Notes: generated by a model from the sequence alone, not told the origin. A DNA stretch of 64,000 bases from CAYVTV01 sp964526475 (GCA_964526475.1 CAZGKF010000012.1:8800-72799); one strand, 5' to 3'. Counted from the first letter of the stretch, positions 32,671 through 42,863 are shown. Numbers and translations: made by a program.

Positions 32671-34797
32671 TTATTTTCGTATGTTTTCAAGTTTTAATAA
32701 AAAAGTATAGTCTCTGGCAATTTCCTTATATCTCTGATAACGTCCGGAAGCACCTCCATGTCCGGTATCCAGATTCGTATGAAGAAGCAGGATATTATTA
32801 TCAGTTTTCATATCCCTTAGTTTAGCAACCCATTTGGCAGGCTCCCAGTATTGAACCTGGGAATCATGCAAACCTGTAGTTACAAGCATATTGGGGTATC
32901 TCTGTGGTTTAATATTGTCGTAAGGTGAATATGAAAGCATATAATCATAATACTCCCTGATATTTGGATTTCCCCACTCGTCATATTCTCCGGTGGTAAG
33001 GGGAATAGTTTCATCCAGCATTGTGGTAATAACATCAACAAATGGAACTGCTGCTACAATTCCATTGTAAAGTTCCGGTTCCATATTGATAACTGCTCCC
33101 ATTAGAAGCCCTCCGGCACTACCCCCCATGGCATATAAATGTCGGGGTGAAGTATATTTTTCGCCGATAAGGAACCTTGCGCAATCATTGAAATCAGTAA
33201 ATGTATTTTTTTTCTTCAACAGTTTTCCGTCCTCATACCACTGCCGTCCGTAAAGTTGCCCCCCTCTGATATGTGCAATTGCATAAATGAAACCCCGGTC
33301 AAGAAGGCTTAATCTTACAGAGCTGAAGGAAGGATCAATAGTTATTCCATAAGAACCATATCCATATAACAAAAGTGGATTTTTACCATTTTTTCGGGTA
33401 CCTTTTTTATACACCACAGATATAGGTATCTGCGTACCATCATGAGCCGGGGCATATAAACGTTTTGTTTCATAATCTGAGGATGAAAACTTCCCGATTA
33501 CCTCCTCTTGCTTAAGCAGAACCTGTTCCCGGGTTCTCATGTTGTAATCGTATATCGAACCGGGAGTTGTAAGTGAGGTGTATCCATATCTTAACAAGTC
33601 TGTATCGAACTCTCTGTTTGTACTGGTATAGGCCAGGTAAGCCTCTTCCCCGAAATGCACAAAATGTTCCTGGCTTTTATCCCAGGGAATTATACGAAGA
33701 TCTATTAAACCGTTTTTTCTTTCAGTAACTACCAGGTATTCATTGAAAATATCAATCCCATCCAAAAAAATATCCTCACGATGCGGAATGATCTCCATCC
33801 AGTTTTCTTTACCGGGGTTTTCCACAGGAGCTTCCATAAGCCGGAAATTCTTTGCATCCAGGTTCGTGACAATATAAAACTTATCTCCATAATGATCTGC
33901 CTGGTATTCCAGTTCGCGTATCCTGGGTTGAATGACAGTAAACTCTTTATCCGGATTGTCGGCATCAAGATACCTGTATTCAGTTGTCAATGTTGAACCG
34001 CACACAATCATTATATACCTGCGTGATTTAGTTTTATATACCGCTGCATAAAAAGTTTCATCATCTTCCTGATAAATAAGTTTATCATCTGAGGTATCCG
34101 TTCCTACAATGTGTTTATATATCTGAAACGGACGCAATGTTGACTCATCTTTTTTGGAATAAAAAACTGTTTTATTATCATTAGCCCATGTCGCTCCTCC
34201 TGTTGTCATAGGAATTACATCCGTGAGGATCCGGTTGTTTTTAAGCTCTTTGAAATATATCGTATAATTCCTTCTTCCTGTTGTGTCTGCTCCATAAGCA
34301 ATCATTTCATTGTCAGCACTTACAGCAATCCCTCCAATATGAAAATACGAGTAACTTTCTGCAAGATCATTAACATTGAGAAGTATTTCTTCTTCCGCCT
34401 CCAGATTTCCCTTCTTTCTGCAATATACCGGATATTCCTTACCCTCTTCGAATCTGGTATAGTAAAAATAACCTGACTGCAAGTAAGGTACCGACATATC
34501 CGTCTGCCTGATCCGGCCAATAATTTCCTCATAAAGATCATCCTTCAGTTTACTCTGATCCGCCATCACATGATCATGGTATGCATTTTCTTCCTCAAGG
34601 TATTTTATCACTTCCGGATTTTCACGATCGCGTAACCAGTAATAATTGTCAATACGTGTGTGACCATGAGTTGTAAGTTCAATTGGTTCTTTTTTAGCTA
34701 TGGGAGCCTTCATCATTGATTCATTTTTACATGTAACAAGGGGGAAAAATACAATAATCAATACCACTTTCAATAAACTGAAATATCTGTTGAACAT
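32671..34797 (-). CDS. Prolyl oligopeptidase family (S9A, PtrB-like) lipoprotein
   Basis: 708 residues. A lipoprotein-type signal ends in PLVTC. A seven-bladed propeller domain (about 85-430) begins after DNYYWLRDRENPEV, the PtrB-type N-terminus. The alpha/beta-hydrolase domain carries the nucleophile in GGSAGG (Ser560), YGYGSYG and DTGHGG (catalytic His). Oligopeptidase B-like enzymes cut short peptides after basic or proline residues. Membrane anchoring suggests peptide scavenging in the periplasm. It is co-directional with the DUF2141 gene. Confidence 0.94.
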   Translation of the reverse strand: MFNRYFSLLKVVLIIVFFPLVTCKNESMMKAPIAKKEPIELTTHGHTRIDNYYWLRDRENPEVIKYLEEENAYHDHVMADQSKLKDDLYEEIIGRIRQTDMSVPYLQSGYFYYTRFEEGKEYPVYCRKKGNLEAEEEILLNVNDLAESYSYFHIGGIAVSADNEMIAYGADTTGRRNYTIYFKELKNNRILTDVIPMTTGGATWANDNKTVFYSKKDESTLRPFQIYKHIVGTDTSDDKLIYQEDDETFYAAVYKTKSRRYIMIVCGSTLTTEYRYLDADNPDKEFTVIQPRIRELEYQADHYGDKFYIVTNLDAKNFRLMEAPVENPGKENWMEIIPHREDIFLDGIDIFNEYLVVTERKNGLIDLRIIPWDKSQEHFVHFGEEAYLAYTSTNREFDTDLLRYGYTSLTTPGSIYDYNMRTREQVLLKQEEVIGKFSSSDYETKRLYAPAHDGTQIPISVVYKKGTRKNGKNPLLLYGYGSYGITIDPSFSSVRLSLLDRGFIYAIAHIRGGQLYGRQWYEDGKLLKKKNTFTDFNDCARFLIGEKYTSPRHLYAMGGSAGGLLMGAVINMEPELYNGIVAAVPFVDVITTMLDETIPLTTGEYDEWGNPNIREYYDYMLSYSPYDNIKPQRYPNMLVTTGLHDSQVQYWEPAKWVAKLRDMKTDNNILLLHTNLDTGHGGASGRYQRYKEIARDYTFLLKLENIRK

Positions 34798-34859
34798 TTG
34801 ATTATATGTTTATGTGCTTTTATAATTAAACTTACAAAAATAGCATTTTATCTGCAGTT

Positions 34860-36185
34860 TCAGATTTCAATACCTTTATTATGAATCTCCCCGTAAATCC
34901 TTTTATCTTCATTAACTTTTCCAAGTTTTATAGTATAAAACCGGTTTTTTTCAACATTTTTCTCAAGGAATACTACAGGTACATAATGCTCTCCATACCC
35001 GTAGGCAAAACCCTGTTCATCATTTTTCTCGACCAGAACCTTTTGATCCATCCCAATAAGCGATTTAAAATATTTATTTCTGTTATTTTCGGATATCTGT
35101 TGAATTACCTTACTCCTTTCCGCTTTAACAATTTCCGGGATCTGATCCTGCATTCCGGAGGCATGTGTACCTGCGCGTTTTGAGTACCTGAATGTGTGAA
35201 TATGACTAAAAAGTGCTTCCTCAGCCACTTTGCAGCTAAGGGAAAAATCTGTTTCCGTTTCACCGGGAAAACCTGTAATTATATCAGTAGTAAAATTAAA
35301 GGAAGGAAAGATACTTCTGAAACTATGAATTATATCCATAAAACTTTTTACTGTATACATCCTTCGCATTTTCATCAGGATACTATCTGAACCACTCTGT
35401 AAACAAAGATGCAAATGAGGAGTAAGTTTCGGATGGGTGAAAAGATCACTAAAACGGCTTGTAATTGCATCAGGTTCAAGGGATGATATTCTGACTCTGA
35501 AATCTCCTTCCACCTGAAGGATCATACGAATTAAATCTTCAAAACCTGTTCCCTCATAATTATAGCGGCTGATGTTCACCCCTGTAATAATGACTTCCCG
35601 AAAGCCAACATCAATTATTTTTTTAAGATTATCAATGATATCTGTTGGTTTACGGCTTACAGCACCTCCCCTCACAGCAGGAACAATACAGTATGAACAA
35701 AAATTATCACACCCATCCTGTATTTTAAGGAAAGTACGTGTATGCTGACTTTCTTCAACTGCTTTGAACCCGAAAACATCATCCGGCAGACTATCAGGAT
35801 TCAATATATCCCCATTAAAATGACTTTCTACTAATGAAAAAATACTACTTTTTCTTTTATTATCAACTACATAAGTAACATTTGCTTTTTTCAGAAGTAA
35901 TTCCTTGTGGTTGTCCACCATACAACCTGCCACTATTATTACAGCGTCAGGATTTTGTGATATGGCCCTGTTAATTTCATATTTAGATTTTTTATCGCTT
36001 TGATGTGTAACAGTACAGGTATTAATTATCACCACATCAGCTTTTTCTTTTAAATCTACGATTTCATAACCGGCCTTATGAAACTGTGTAATAATAGAAT
36101 CCGTTTCGAACTGGTTTAATCTGCAACCAAGTGTTTTAAATGCTATCTTTCTCCGGTCATCCACAAATGGGCTATTATTTAACAT
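34860..36185 (-). CDS. mtaB: tRNA t6A37 C2-methylthiotransferase MtaB
   Basis: 441 residues from ATG 36185, one base after the stop of the reductase gene; an ATG at 36230 would overlap that gene by 44 bases and is less likely. Three regions are visible: UPF0004 N-terminal domain (KTLGCRLNQFETD, NTCTVT, AGCMV) holding one Fe-S cluster, radical-SAM motif CDNFCSYC, and a C-terminal TRAM domain. The absence of the MiaB/RimO signatures and the KTLGCRLNQ start point to MtaB, which converts t6A to ms2t6A at position 37 of ANN-decoding tRNAs. Confidence 0.93.
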   Translation of the reverse strand: MLNNSPFVDDRRKIAFKTLGCRLNQFETDSIITQFHKAGYEIVDLKEKADVVIINTCTVTHQSDKKSKYEINRAISQNPDAVIIVAGCMVDNHKELLLKKANVTYVVDNKRKSSIFSLVESHFNGDILNPDSLPDDVFGFKAVEESQHTRTFLKIQDGCDNFCSYCIVPAVRGGAVSRKPTDIIDNLKKIIDVGFREVIITGVNISRYNYEGTGFEDLIRMILQVEGDFRVRISSLEPDAITSRFSDLFTHPKLTPHLHLCLQSGSDSILMKMRRMYTVKSFMDIIHSFRSIFPSFNFTTDIITGFPGETETDFSLSCKVAEEALFSHIHTFRYSKRAGTHASGMQDQIPEIVKAERSKVIQQISENNRNKYFKSLIGMDQKVLVEKNDEQGFAYGYGEHYVPVVFLEKNVEKNRFYTIKLGKVNEDKRIYGEIHNKGIEI

Positions 36186-36186
36186 T

Positions 36187-36867
36187 TTAAAAATACACTT
36201 CTGTAAACATCTGAGAGTTGGAATACCCACGCATAGACAGAATATCCATTGCTTCAGTTATCATATTATTATTACCGCAAAAATAGATCATTACCTCCCT
36301 ATCTATTTCTGCATGTTTAAGAAAACTGCTAAGCCTGCCATGGAAATCACCATCCGTATCACCTGAAGTACAGGTAATATACTTCCCAGGGCTGTAGTCT
36401 TCCTTGCCGTATGATTCCGATATTTTCCGGATCCCATGAATTATCCGGTAATCCGATCCCGGAAAGCTTTTTACAAAGGAATGAAAAGGAGCTATTCCTG
36501 TTCCACTCGCAATAAATATAAATTTCTTATACTCAAGCGGTAAGGAGTTATACATAAAAAATCCGAATGGTCCGTTTACCTCCACCTGATCTCCTGGTTT
36601 TATTCTCCTGAGCAAACTACTTAAACTTCCATTTTCGACCTCACGTACCAGTATCTCCAGGTAGTCATCTTGTACACCACTGAATATAGAGTATTCCCTG
36701 GCTTCCTTCCATCCGGGAATTCCTATAACGATATGCTGACCAGGTTTGAAGTCCAGTCCTTTACGTTCAAATCTTAAAATATATGAAGCCTCTGTAATAT
36801 CTTCTACTTCCAGAACATTTAAAATATTCACCTTCCTTAAGATCTTGTTATCTGTTAAATTCTGCAT
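36187..36867 (-). CDS. Ferredoxin/flavodoxin-NADP+ reductase-like flavoprotein
   Basis: 226 residues. FAD-binding REYSIFSG (RxYS motif) at about 77, GPFGFFMY, nucleotide-binding GTGIAPFHSF and C-terminal YFCGNNNMI. It has no 2Fe-2S domain, so it would take electrons from a separate ferredoxin or flavodoxin. It ends in EVYF, the aromatic end typical of the fold. It is followed immediately by mtaB, a radical SAM enzyme that needs reduced ferredoxin or flavodoxin, so supplying electrons to it is a plausible but unproven role. Confidence 0.9.
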   Translation of the reverse strand: MQNLTDNKILRKVNILNVLEVEDITEASYILRFERKGLDFKPGQHIVIGIPGWKEAREYSIFSGVQDDYLEILVREVENGSLSSLLRRIKPGDQVEVNGPFGFFMYNSLPLEYKKFIFIASGTGIAPFHSFVKSFPGSDYRIIHGIRKISESYGKEDYSPGKYITCTSGDTDGDFHGRLSSFLKHAEIDREVMIYFCGNNNMITEAMDILSMRGYSNSQMFTEVYF

Positions 36868-37011
36868 TATTGTTTGTGTAAAGTTAGCTTACAATATCAT
36901 TAAACCAATATATAGAGTAAATGTTTATTTTAGGAAACAGGAGACAGTAGGTTTTATAAACTTATTTTTTAGTAAATTTGAGTTTAATTAAAAATTAAGC
37001 TACTTGACAAA

Positions 37012-37650
37012 ATGAAATTTAAAAACTACATCATCCCGTTATTATTAACTGCAGCAATGCTATCTTGTCAAAGTGACAAAAAATCACTGGATAACACTTT
37101 TTACGTTTTTAACAATGGTGTACGCACCTTGCTTAATTGTCCGGAAAGTTACGAAGGTCAGGCTGAACTGGTAAAAAGACTTGGATATAGCGGACTTGGT
37201 GGTCATAGTGCGGTTAATTATTACGAACTCAGGGCTGCACTTGACAAAGTGGAACTGGATATGCCTGACATATATTTTCCTATGAATATAGTAAATGGCG
37301 AAATTTCCTACGATAACGATTTGAAGAATATACTCCTTCATTCCCGTGATCGCAATTTATTGCTGGCGCTGCACCTTCATGCAGACACATCTGTTAAGAA
37401 CAGGGATGAGGGTGATTCCCAGTTTGTTGAGGGCATTCGCAATCTGGCGGATTTTGTTAATTCTCTCAATATTGAGATAGCCATTTATCCTCATGTAAAC
37501 TTCTATTGTGAGACGGTTGAACATGCATTAAACATTGCTCAAATGTGTGAAAGGGAAAATGTTGGAATAGTTTATAATTTATGTCATTTACTTAAAGCAG
37601 AAGGAGAGGAAGGATGGGAGCATAGTACCGATCTTATCTTCCTTCTGTAA
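37012..37650 (+). pseudogene. Truncated TIM-barrel (sugar isomerase-like) lipoprotein
   Basis: 212 residues; relatives such as 22099-22968 are near 290. The lipoprotein signal ends in MLSC. The N-terminal barrel is intact (VKRLGYSGLGGHSAV, LLALHLHADT, IAIYPHVNF), but the frame leaves the family after HLLKAEGEEG and stops within about ten residues, losing the strands that carry the later metal ligands. The last 62 bases overlap the antisense, also truncated, DUF302 frame. This looks like a deletion that joined two convergent genes. Enzymatic activity is unlikely. A TAAATTTG -7 box at 36973-36980 shows it once had a promoter. Confidence 0.8.
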
Positions 37651-37848
37651 TGCTTTGTAGGCATAAGCCGGATTACAAGCGCCCAGAATTATATATTTAC
37701 GAAAATCAACATTCAGTTTTTCTTTCAGTTTCTCCTGTAGATTTATTTCCGTAAGGACTCCAAAACCTTCGTTTTTCAATGATTGTGTTACAAGCTGAAG
37801 AGCATTATCGAAATCTGTGCTGATTGTTTTGCTGATGTAATACTTCAT
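37588..37848 (-). pseudogene. Truncated DUF302 family gene
   Basis: 86 residues. Residues 1-78 match DUF302 well: LVTQSLKNEGFGVLTEI, LNVDFRKYIILGACNPAYA and KIGTMLP. In full-length members LLP is followed by CNV and about 40-50 more residues; here the frame switches at LPS into antisense of the TIM-barrel gene and ends. The break point is near 37612-37617. DUF302 proteins are small cytoplasmic or periplasmic proteins of uncertain function, sometimes linked to sulfur or redox metabolism. Confidence 0.78.
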
Positions 37849-37965
37849 AATTTTATATTTTAATGATCAGTTACTCTATTAATTGGAAAAGGTACATTTG
37901 TAAACGGTATATTTCAGGACCAAATTCCCCCACTTTTTGTTTCAAAACAAAGTTAATACTTATTA

Positions 37966-39330
37966 TTAATCAACCGTCCTTTTTCCAGGATTCCACTTAA
38001 CCCATCCATTGATCCAGGATAGTATGAAGAAGGCTGACATAATGAGGGCAGCAAACAGAATAGACTTCCATATCCCCAGACCTATAACTATAAAAGGAGC
38101 GGTTGCAGTTATAAATCCCCCACCAAAAAAAGGTTCATACAGCATCTGTTTAAAGCCGAATGCCTGTGCAGTATCTGTTTTATATTCAGGGTCAACAAGC
38201 CTGAGCAATAATAAACCAATTGCTGTAACCCCTGTTTGCATGCCATACTCTGTAATGCCTCTTTCAAACCAGTTATAAGGGAGCATCCTGGGGGCAAGAA
38301 ATGTAAGACAGAAGTATATCCATAATATTCCTGCAATCATTAAAACAATAAAGGGCCAGAAATTGGCAAGGAACAGGTCAAGCCTGAGGGAAGAAATTGC
38401 AGCCACAACCAGTATATCGAGCGATATGCCCAATATCCTGTCAAATGTTTGTTTGTCGTAATATTTGTCAGCATTTAAAGGTTTTGAAATTATCTGAACA
38501 ATCATCCCCCCTATCATTGCAAGAGGGAAAAGCGGAAAACCCCCAAGTACCGGATGTATCTTCCTTACCCCGGTAAGCATTACCCATCCTGCAAGCACAG
38601 CAAGTGCAACTATTGCAAAATGAAACGCCAATGGTTCAATGGATTCTCCTGCAACTGTGGCTGTTGAAATAGAGTATCTATCTTCTTCATTTTTAATAAG
38701 CCCTGTTTTCTTATATTCAGGGATGCCCTTTGAAGCGTCAATATGTTTACAATAGCCTTTACGGATGGCAATATTAATATATATTATACCACCAACCACT
38801 GCAGTAATTATCCCAACAGTTGCCGACATATACGCCAGAGCAGATCCGGCAGGGAAACCAATTTTGTTAAACACCTCTTCCATTCCGGCAGCAGTGCCAT
38901 GTCCGCCCGCGAAGCCAATTTCAAGAATGGTGCCGAAAGCATGTGGCACATTGAATAAGGGTGTAAGAACAAGAACAGTGACAAGCAATGCTACAAAATA
39001 CTGCCCCGAGCCAATAATCATGCCGTAACAAAACTGGCTTCCCCCAAGTGTCCATAATGTTCTGATCCCGGGGATCATAACTCCGAGAAAAAGTGTTGCA
39101 AACACCACGCTGATCAGAATCCCGGGGATCTGTTGCCAGGTATTCATTATAAACTCAGGGATAATATCCAGTCCGAATGGCCCGCAGGCTAAACCCAGAA
39201 ATCCCCCAATTATTGAAGCCGGGAGGAATATTCTCTGAAAAAGCCTGATCTTGACCCTGAGTACTTTACCAACAATAAGGAAGACGCACAGTATGCAAAC
39301 GCTGAAAAAAACTGAAACTAAACCTGTCAT
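37966..39330 (-). CDS. gltS: Sodium/glutamate symporter (GltS family)
   Basis: 454 residues with about eleven hydrophobic segments. The GltS pore motif is visible as GFAGGHGTAAGM in the first half, with LPASIIGGFLGL near the N-terminus and ITEYGMQTGVTAIGLLLLR with FFGGGFITATAPF in the second half, the inverted-repeat counterpart. The family carries glutamate together with Na+ across the cytoplasmic membrane. It starts 220 bases from the DUF4091 gene (divergent), with REP-like copy C between them. Confidence 0.92.
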   Translation of the reverse strand: MTGLVSVFFSVCILCVFLIVGKVLRVKIRLFQRIFLPASIIGGFLGLACGPFGLDIIPEFIMNTWQQIPGILISVVFATLFLGVMIPGIRTLWTLGGSQFCYGMIIGSGQYFVALLVTVLVLTPLFNVPHAFGTILEIGFAGGHGTAAGMEEVFNKIGFPAGSALAYMSATVGIITAVVGGIIYINIAIRKGYCKHIDASKGIPEYKKTGLIKNEEDRYSISTATVAGESIEPLAFHFAIVALAVLAGWVMLTGVRKIHPVLGGFPLFPLAMIGGMIVQIISKPLNADKYYDKQTFDRILGISLDILVVAAISSLRLDLFLANFWPFIVLMIAGILWIYFCLTFLAPRMLPYNWFERGITEYGMQTGVTAIGLLLLRLVDPEYKTDTAQAFGFKQMLYEPFFGGGFITATAPFIVIGLGIWKSILFAALIMSAFFILSWINGWVKWNPGKRTVD

Positions 39331-39429
39331 ATTTTACAGATTAAATAAGGAGCGGCAATTTAGTAAAAAGATGGCAATTAACTAACGAGTATGCTCTGTA
39401 AAGGGTGTAAGCTGCAGCTATTATTGTTC

Positions 39430-39486
39430 AACCCTGTCAGGGTTGCGAACCCTGACAGGGTTATCAGAAACAACAACTATTATAAA
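39430..39486. repeat. REP-like palindromic element, copy C
   Basis: A 33-base palindrome at 39430-39462 (AACCCTGTCAGGGTT, GCG, AACCCTGACAGGGTT) is followed by ATCAGAAACAACAACTATTA to 39486. It is the inverted counterpart of copy B at 15429-15485, including the 24-base flank. Only the palindrome centres differ in strand sense. Confidence 0.88.
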
Positions 39487-39549
39487 ATATTAAACCTGGT
39501 ATAAAATATTGTATTATATTTAAAAAATAATATTTCACAACACCATAAA

Positions 39550-41316
39550 ATGAGAAAATTGCTATTCATTCCATTAATTTCCATCCTTTTAGCGGGATGC
39601 GGACAAGCACGGCCGGATAAAGAATGTACTACCTATTCTGAAGCTGCTGATCCTTCACCAGACATAGCAGCAGGATGGGATGAAATTAAACCCGGGTTGC
39701 ATGCTGCCCTTGGGACAGTAAACCACAGGTATGCGAAAAGTTCTATTCCCGATGTTGCCAATATAAACAAATGGCTTGGCTCTGCATGGCGGGGAGAACG
39801 GATTTCGGCACAACTGGTACTCTGGAGTAGTGAAGCGGTCAGACAGATTGAATGTGAGTTTTCGGAATTCAATTCAGGGAGCGGCAAGTCTTTACCGGCA
39901 TCTATCGCCCAGGCACGTTTTGTGAGGTATGTAATTACCGATGAGTTTGCTGACGCATGCGGTCACCGTAAACCTGAAAACTATGCAGCATCTTTAAACC
40001 CGGATGTACTCGATACACTGGATTGTTTCAATATGGAACCACAAACCTCCCGACCTGTCTGGATAAGCATTGATATTCCCGCTGATGCTGATCCCGGAAC
40101 ATATAATTCCACCATGACTCTGTATGCAGCCGGAAAAAAACACTCCACTTTTACATTCAATGTGGAAGTTTTTTCCCGTACACTTCCACCCGCTACGGAA
40201 TGGAAATTTCATCTCGACCTTTGGCAAAATCCTTATGCTGTTGCACGCGTTCATAATGTTGAACCATGGTCTGACGATCATTGGGAAGCCCTGCGACCTT
40301 TGATGAGCATGTTGGCTGGTGCAGGACAAAAAGTAATTACAGCTACCCTTAATAAACGTCCCTGGGGAGGACAAACTGAAGATCATTTTGAGTCAATGAT
40401 CGGGTGGACTAAGAAAGCCGATGGAAGCTGGCAATATGATTATACCATTTTCGATGAATGGGTACAGTTCATGATGGATCTGGGTATTAAGTCACAGATC
40501 AACTGCTATTCAATGGTTCCATGGGGGAATGAACTGTACTATTTCGATGAAAAAACAGCTAAGGAAGTAAAAATCAAAGCCGATCCCGGAACTAAAGAAT
40601 ATACTCGTTTATGGACTCCTTTCCTTCAGGATTTCACACGGCATCTTGAACAAAAAGGATGGAAGGAGATAACCCGGATCGCAATGGACGAAAGGGAAGC
40701 TGACGAGATGAAAGCCATGCTTAAATTTCTTAACGATACAGCACCCGGTTTGGGTATAGCTCAGGCCGATGATAAAAAAAACTACAAACTTTACATCGAC
40801 CAGGTGCATGATCTTTGCGTTTTACATGATGCACCTGTGGATTTGGTTGACCTGGATTATCGCAGATCAAAAGGACTTATCACTACCTGGTATGTTTGCT
40901 GTGCAAACGAATTCCCGAATATTTTCACCTTTTCACCTCCTGCCGAAGGTGCCTTCATTGGCTGGTATACCATGGCCGCTGGTTATGATGGTTTTCTGCG
41001 ATGGGCATATAACAGCTGGGTAAAGGAACCTTTGCTGGATTCCCGTTTCCGCAAATGGCCCGCCGGGGATACTTACGCTGTATATCCTGAAGCGCGCAGT
41101 TCCATCCGTTTTGAACGCTTGCTGGAGGGTATCCAGGATGCCGAGAAAATCAGGATACTCAGGGAAGAACTGGAAAAAGAAGGAACACCTGAAGCAGAAG
41201 AAAAACTAAATAAACTAAATGACACCGTAGCATTATTTGCCATCCTCAAAAATCCGGGAAATCTTGAAGAACTGATGGCTACCGGAAAAAAAGTTCTGGA
41301 GGAATTGTCAAGGTAA
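39550..41316 (+). CDS. DUF4091 / GH123-like glycoside hydrolase lipoprotein
   Basis: 588 residues. The lipoprotein signal ends in LLAGC. A beta-sandwich N-terminal domain (about 50-215; WISIDIPADADPGTYNSTM) is followed by a TIM-barrel with ITRIAMDEREADEM: Asp380-Glu381 match the Asp-Glu pair used in substrate-assisted catalysis by GH123 N-acetylgalactosaminidases. A C-terminal segment carries RWAYNSW and RFERLLEGIQDAEKIRIL, typical of DUF4091. It probably cleaves an acetamido-sugar from a glycan at the cell surface. There is no SusC/D pair beside it, so it is not part of a classical polysaccharide utilisation locus in this window. Confidence 0.88.
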   Translation: MRKLLFIPLISILLAGCGQARPDKECTTYSEAADPSPDIAAGWDEIKPGLHAALGTVNHRYAKSSIPDVANINKWLGSAWRGERISAQLVLWSSEAVRQIECEFSEFNSGSGKSLPASIAQARFVRYVITDEFADACGHRKPENYAASLNPDVLDTLDCFNMEPQTSRPVWISIDIPADADPGTYNSTMTLYAAGKKHSTFTFNVEVFSRTLPPATEWKFHLDLWQNPYAVARVHNVEPWSDDHWEALRPLMSMLAGAGQKVITATLNKRPWGGQTEDHFESMIGWTKKADGSWQYDYTIFDEWVQFMMDLGIKSQINCYSMVPWGNELYYFDEKTAKEVKIKADPGTKEYTRLWTPFLQDFTRHLEQKGWKEITRIAMDEREADEMKAMLKFLNDTAPGLGIAQADDKKNYKLYIDQVHDLCVLHDAPVDLVDLDYRRSKGLITTWYVCCANEFPNIFTFSPPAEGAFIGWYTMAAGYDGFLRWAYNSWVKEPLLDSRFRKWPAGDTYAVYPEARSSIRFERLLEGIQDAEKIRILREELEKEGTPEAEEKLNKLNDTVALFAILKNPGNLEELMATGKKVLEELSR

Positions 41317-41443
41317 ATACATTATAAAATATATCAGTACCCTATTAAACAAGGAATATAAATTAATGTAAATATAAATATCCTGACCACAAATCAAGCA
41401 AAAAGTCTCATAATTTACTATTAACGAGGAATGGTTTATAATG

Positions 41444-41518
41444 TGGGAACTGCTGGATTCGAACCAGCGACCCTCTGCTTGTAAGGCAGATGCTCTGAAC
41501 CAACTGAGCTAAGCTCCC
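41444..41518 (-). tRNA. tRNA-Val (anticodon TAC)
   Basis: On the minus strand the acceptor stem GGGAGCT pairs with AGTTCCC around a full cloverleaf: D-arm TAGCTCAGTTGGTTCAGAGC, anticodon stem CTGCC/AGCAG with loop holding TAC, and T-arm GCTGGTTCGAATCCAGC. Length 75, discriminator A, CCA not encoded (CAT follows). Confidence 0.97.
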
Positions 41519-41666
41519 GAAAGCGGATGCAAATATAATCCAGATATTCTTATTGACAAAATGATTTCCACATCTTTTTCCATGTTTCTTTGTAAAAAAG
41601 AATGAACCTGTCCTTACAAATAATGTCAATGCACATATTTGAGAAGTTGCGAATATATATTCACTT

Positions 41667-42863
41667 TCAATACAATAACCCAAACAACCACAGCGGTATT
41701 ACATTCCGGTACCCGGTTACAATATCATCGGCTCCGATAAATGCATTGCCTGAATGCCATATCTGCCTTGTTGTTTTATTTTTTCCGCCGACCTCAAACA
41801 AAATCCTGTTATCCACCATGAAATCACCTTCCGCCGGAATGGTTACCTGATGACCTGCCAAAAGTTGACCGGCAAAGAATGTTTCTCTCAATGTGCCTTT
41901 TTCCGGCTCTCTTCCGGGAGAGAGTGCATATAAAAGAGCCGTGTTATCAAGGTATATTTTTTCCGGTTTCGTGAGATAACCTGTGGGAGATGCATCCTGG
42001 CGGAGGAGCATAAGTATGCCGGATCTTTCCAGAAGGCTGATCAACTTTAGCAATACGTCCCTGGTAACACCTGATTTTCTGCTTAATTCCGAGATGTTGG
42101 GTTTGAAAGGTACTGCATCGGAAATCAGGGCAAGTATACGCTTCATGCTGATAATACTGGAGTAGGTGATTTTTTCAACTGCCGGTATATCCGTCTCAAG
42201 GATCACATTCACAGTACTCTGCAGTCTTTCAGGAAACTTCGCCTGTGATTCAGTAAAGAATGGATACGTACCCCCTTTCAGGTAACTGTTGAATAATGGC
42301 AATGGCTGAAATTTTGCAGTTAGTTCAGCAGCAAGTTCCTTGTGGTTTTCTAACAGGTATTCCAACGTGAAGGGCTTAAATTCTTTTTTTTCAGACAGTG
42401 CCAGGTATTCCCTGAATGACATTGTCCTGAGTTTGTAAATTGCCGTTCGGCGACTGAGATCAGCTTCTGCTTTCAGTATTTGTAAAGAAGAGGAACCTGA
42501 AAATACAATTTTCAATTCTCTGAAGATATCATAGATGTTTTTAATCTCTATAGCCCATGTGGGGTAGCGGTGTACCTCATCCAAAAATAGATGTCTGACT
42601 CCGTTATTGTATAAATCTTCGGCTATTTGCAGAAGGTTATTCTTTAAGAAATGAATATTGTCCAGTGAAAGATAAATTGCTTTTTCACTCAGTCCAAAAT
42701 TTTTCTTCAGGTATTGCAGCATAAGGGTTGTTTTCCCTGTTCCCCGGGAACCGGTAATACCAATAAGACGGTGATTCCAATCTATTTCCTGCATCAGGTA
42801 CCTGGAGAAATCCAGGGAGGTTTCGCTGATACGGTAGTGGGAATATCGGATGAGTTCGTTCAT
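41667..42863 (-). CDS. AAA_14/DUF4143-type ATPase
   Basis: 398 residues. Walker A GSRGTGKTT, Walker B HLFLDEVHRYP and sensor GSSSLQI; a C-terminal winged-helix-like part (ELSRKSGVTRDVLLKLISLLERSG) and a restriction-endonuclease-like tail (GDFMVDNRILFEVGGKNKTT) complete the usual order. Family members are common in Bacteroidota and archaea and are thought to be stand-alone ATPases, possibly mobile or defence-related, without proven function. It lies alone between the tRNA-Val and an unrelated gene. Confidence 0.9.
   Translation of the reverse strand: MNELIRYSHYRISETSLDFSRYLMQEIDWNHRLIGITGSRGTGKTTLMLQYLKKNFGLSEKAIYLSLDNIHFLKNNLLQIAEDLYNNGVRHLFLDEVHRYPTWAIEIKNIYDIFRELKIVFSGSSSLQILKAEADLSRRTAIYKLRTMSFREYLALSEKKEFKPFTLEYLLENHKELAAELTAKFQPLPLFNSYLKGGTYPFFTESQAKFPERLQSTVNVILETDIPAVEKITYSSIISMKRILALISDAVPFKPNISELSRKSGVTRDVLLKLISLLERSGILMLLRQDASPTGYLTKPEKIYLDNTALLYALSPGREPEKGTLRETFFAGQLLAGHQVTIPAEGDFMVDNRILFEVGGKNKTTRQIWHSGNAFIGADDIVTGYRNVIPLWLFGLLY

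Noticed and set aside
37588..37848. DUF302 as an intact short gene
   Set aside because: Similarity stops abruptly at the conserved LLP-CNV position and the remaining codons are antisense of another gene.
4574..39486. Possible CRISPR-like or phase-variation repeats (the REP-like copies)
   Set aside because: Copies are thousands of bases apart, in both orientations, with no spacers, no cas genes and no invertase.
41667..42863. AAA_14 ATPase as a core of a defence system
   Set aside because: No nuclease, methyltransferase, toxin or other effector gene is adjacent; neighbours are a tRNA and a sugar oxidoreductase.
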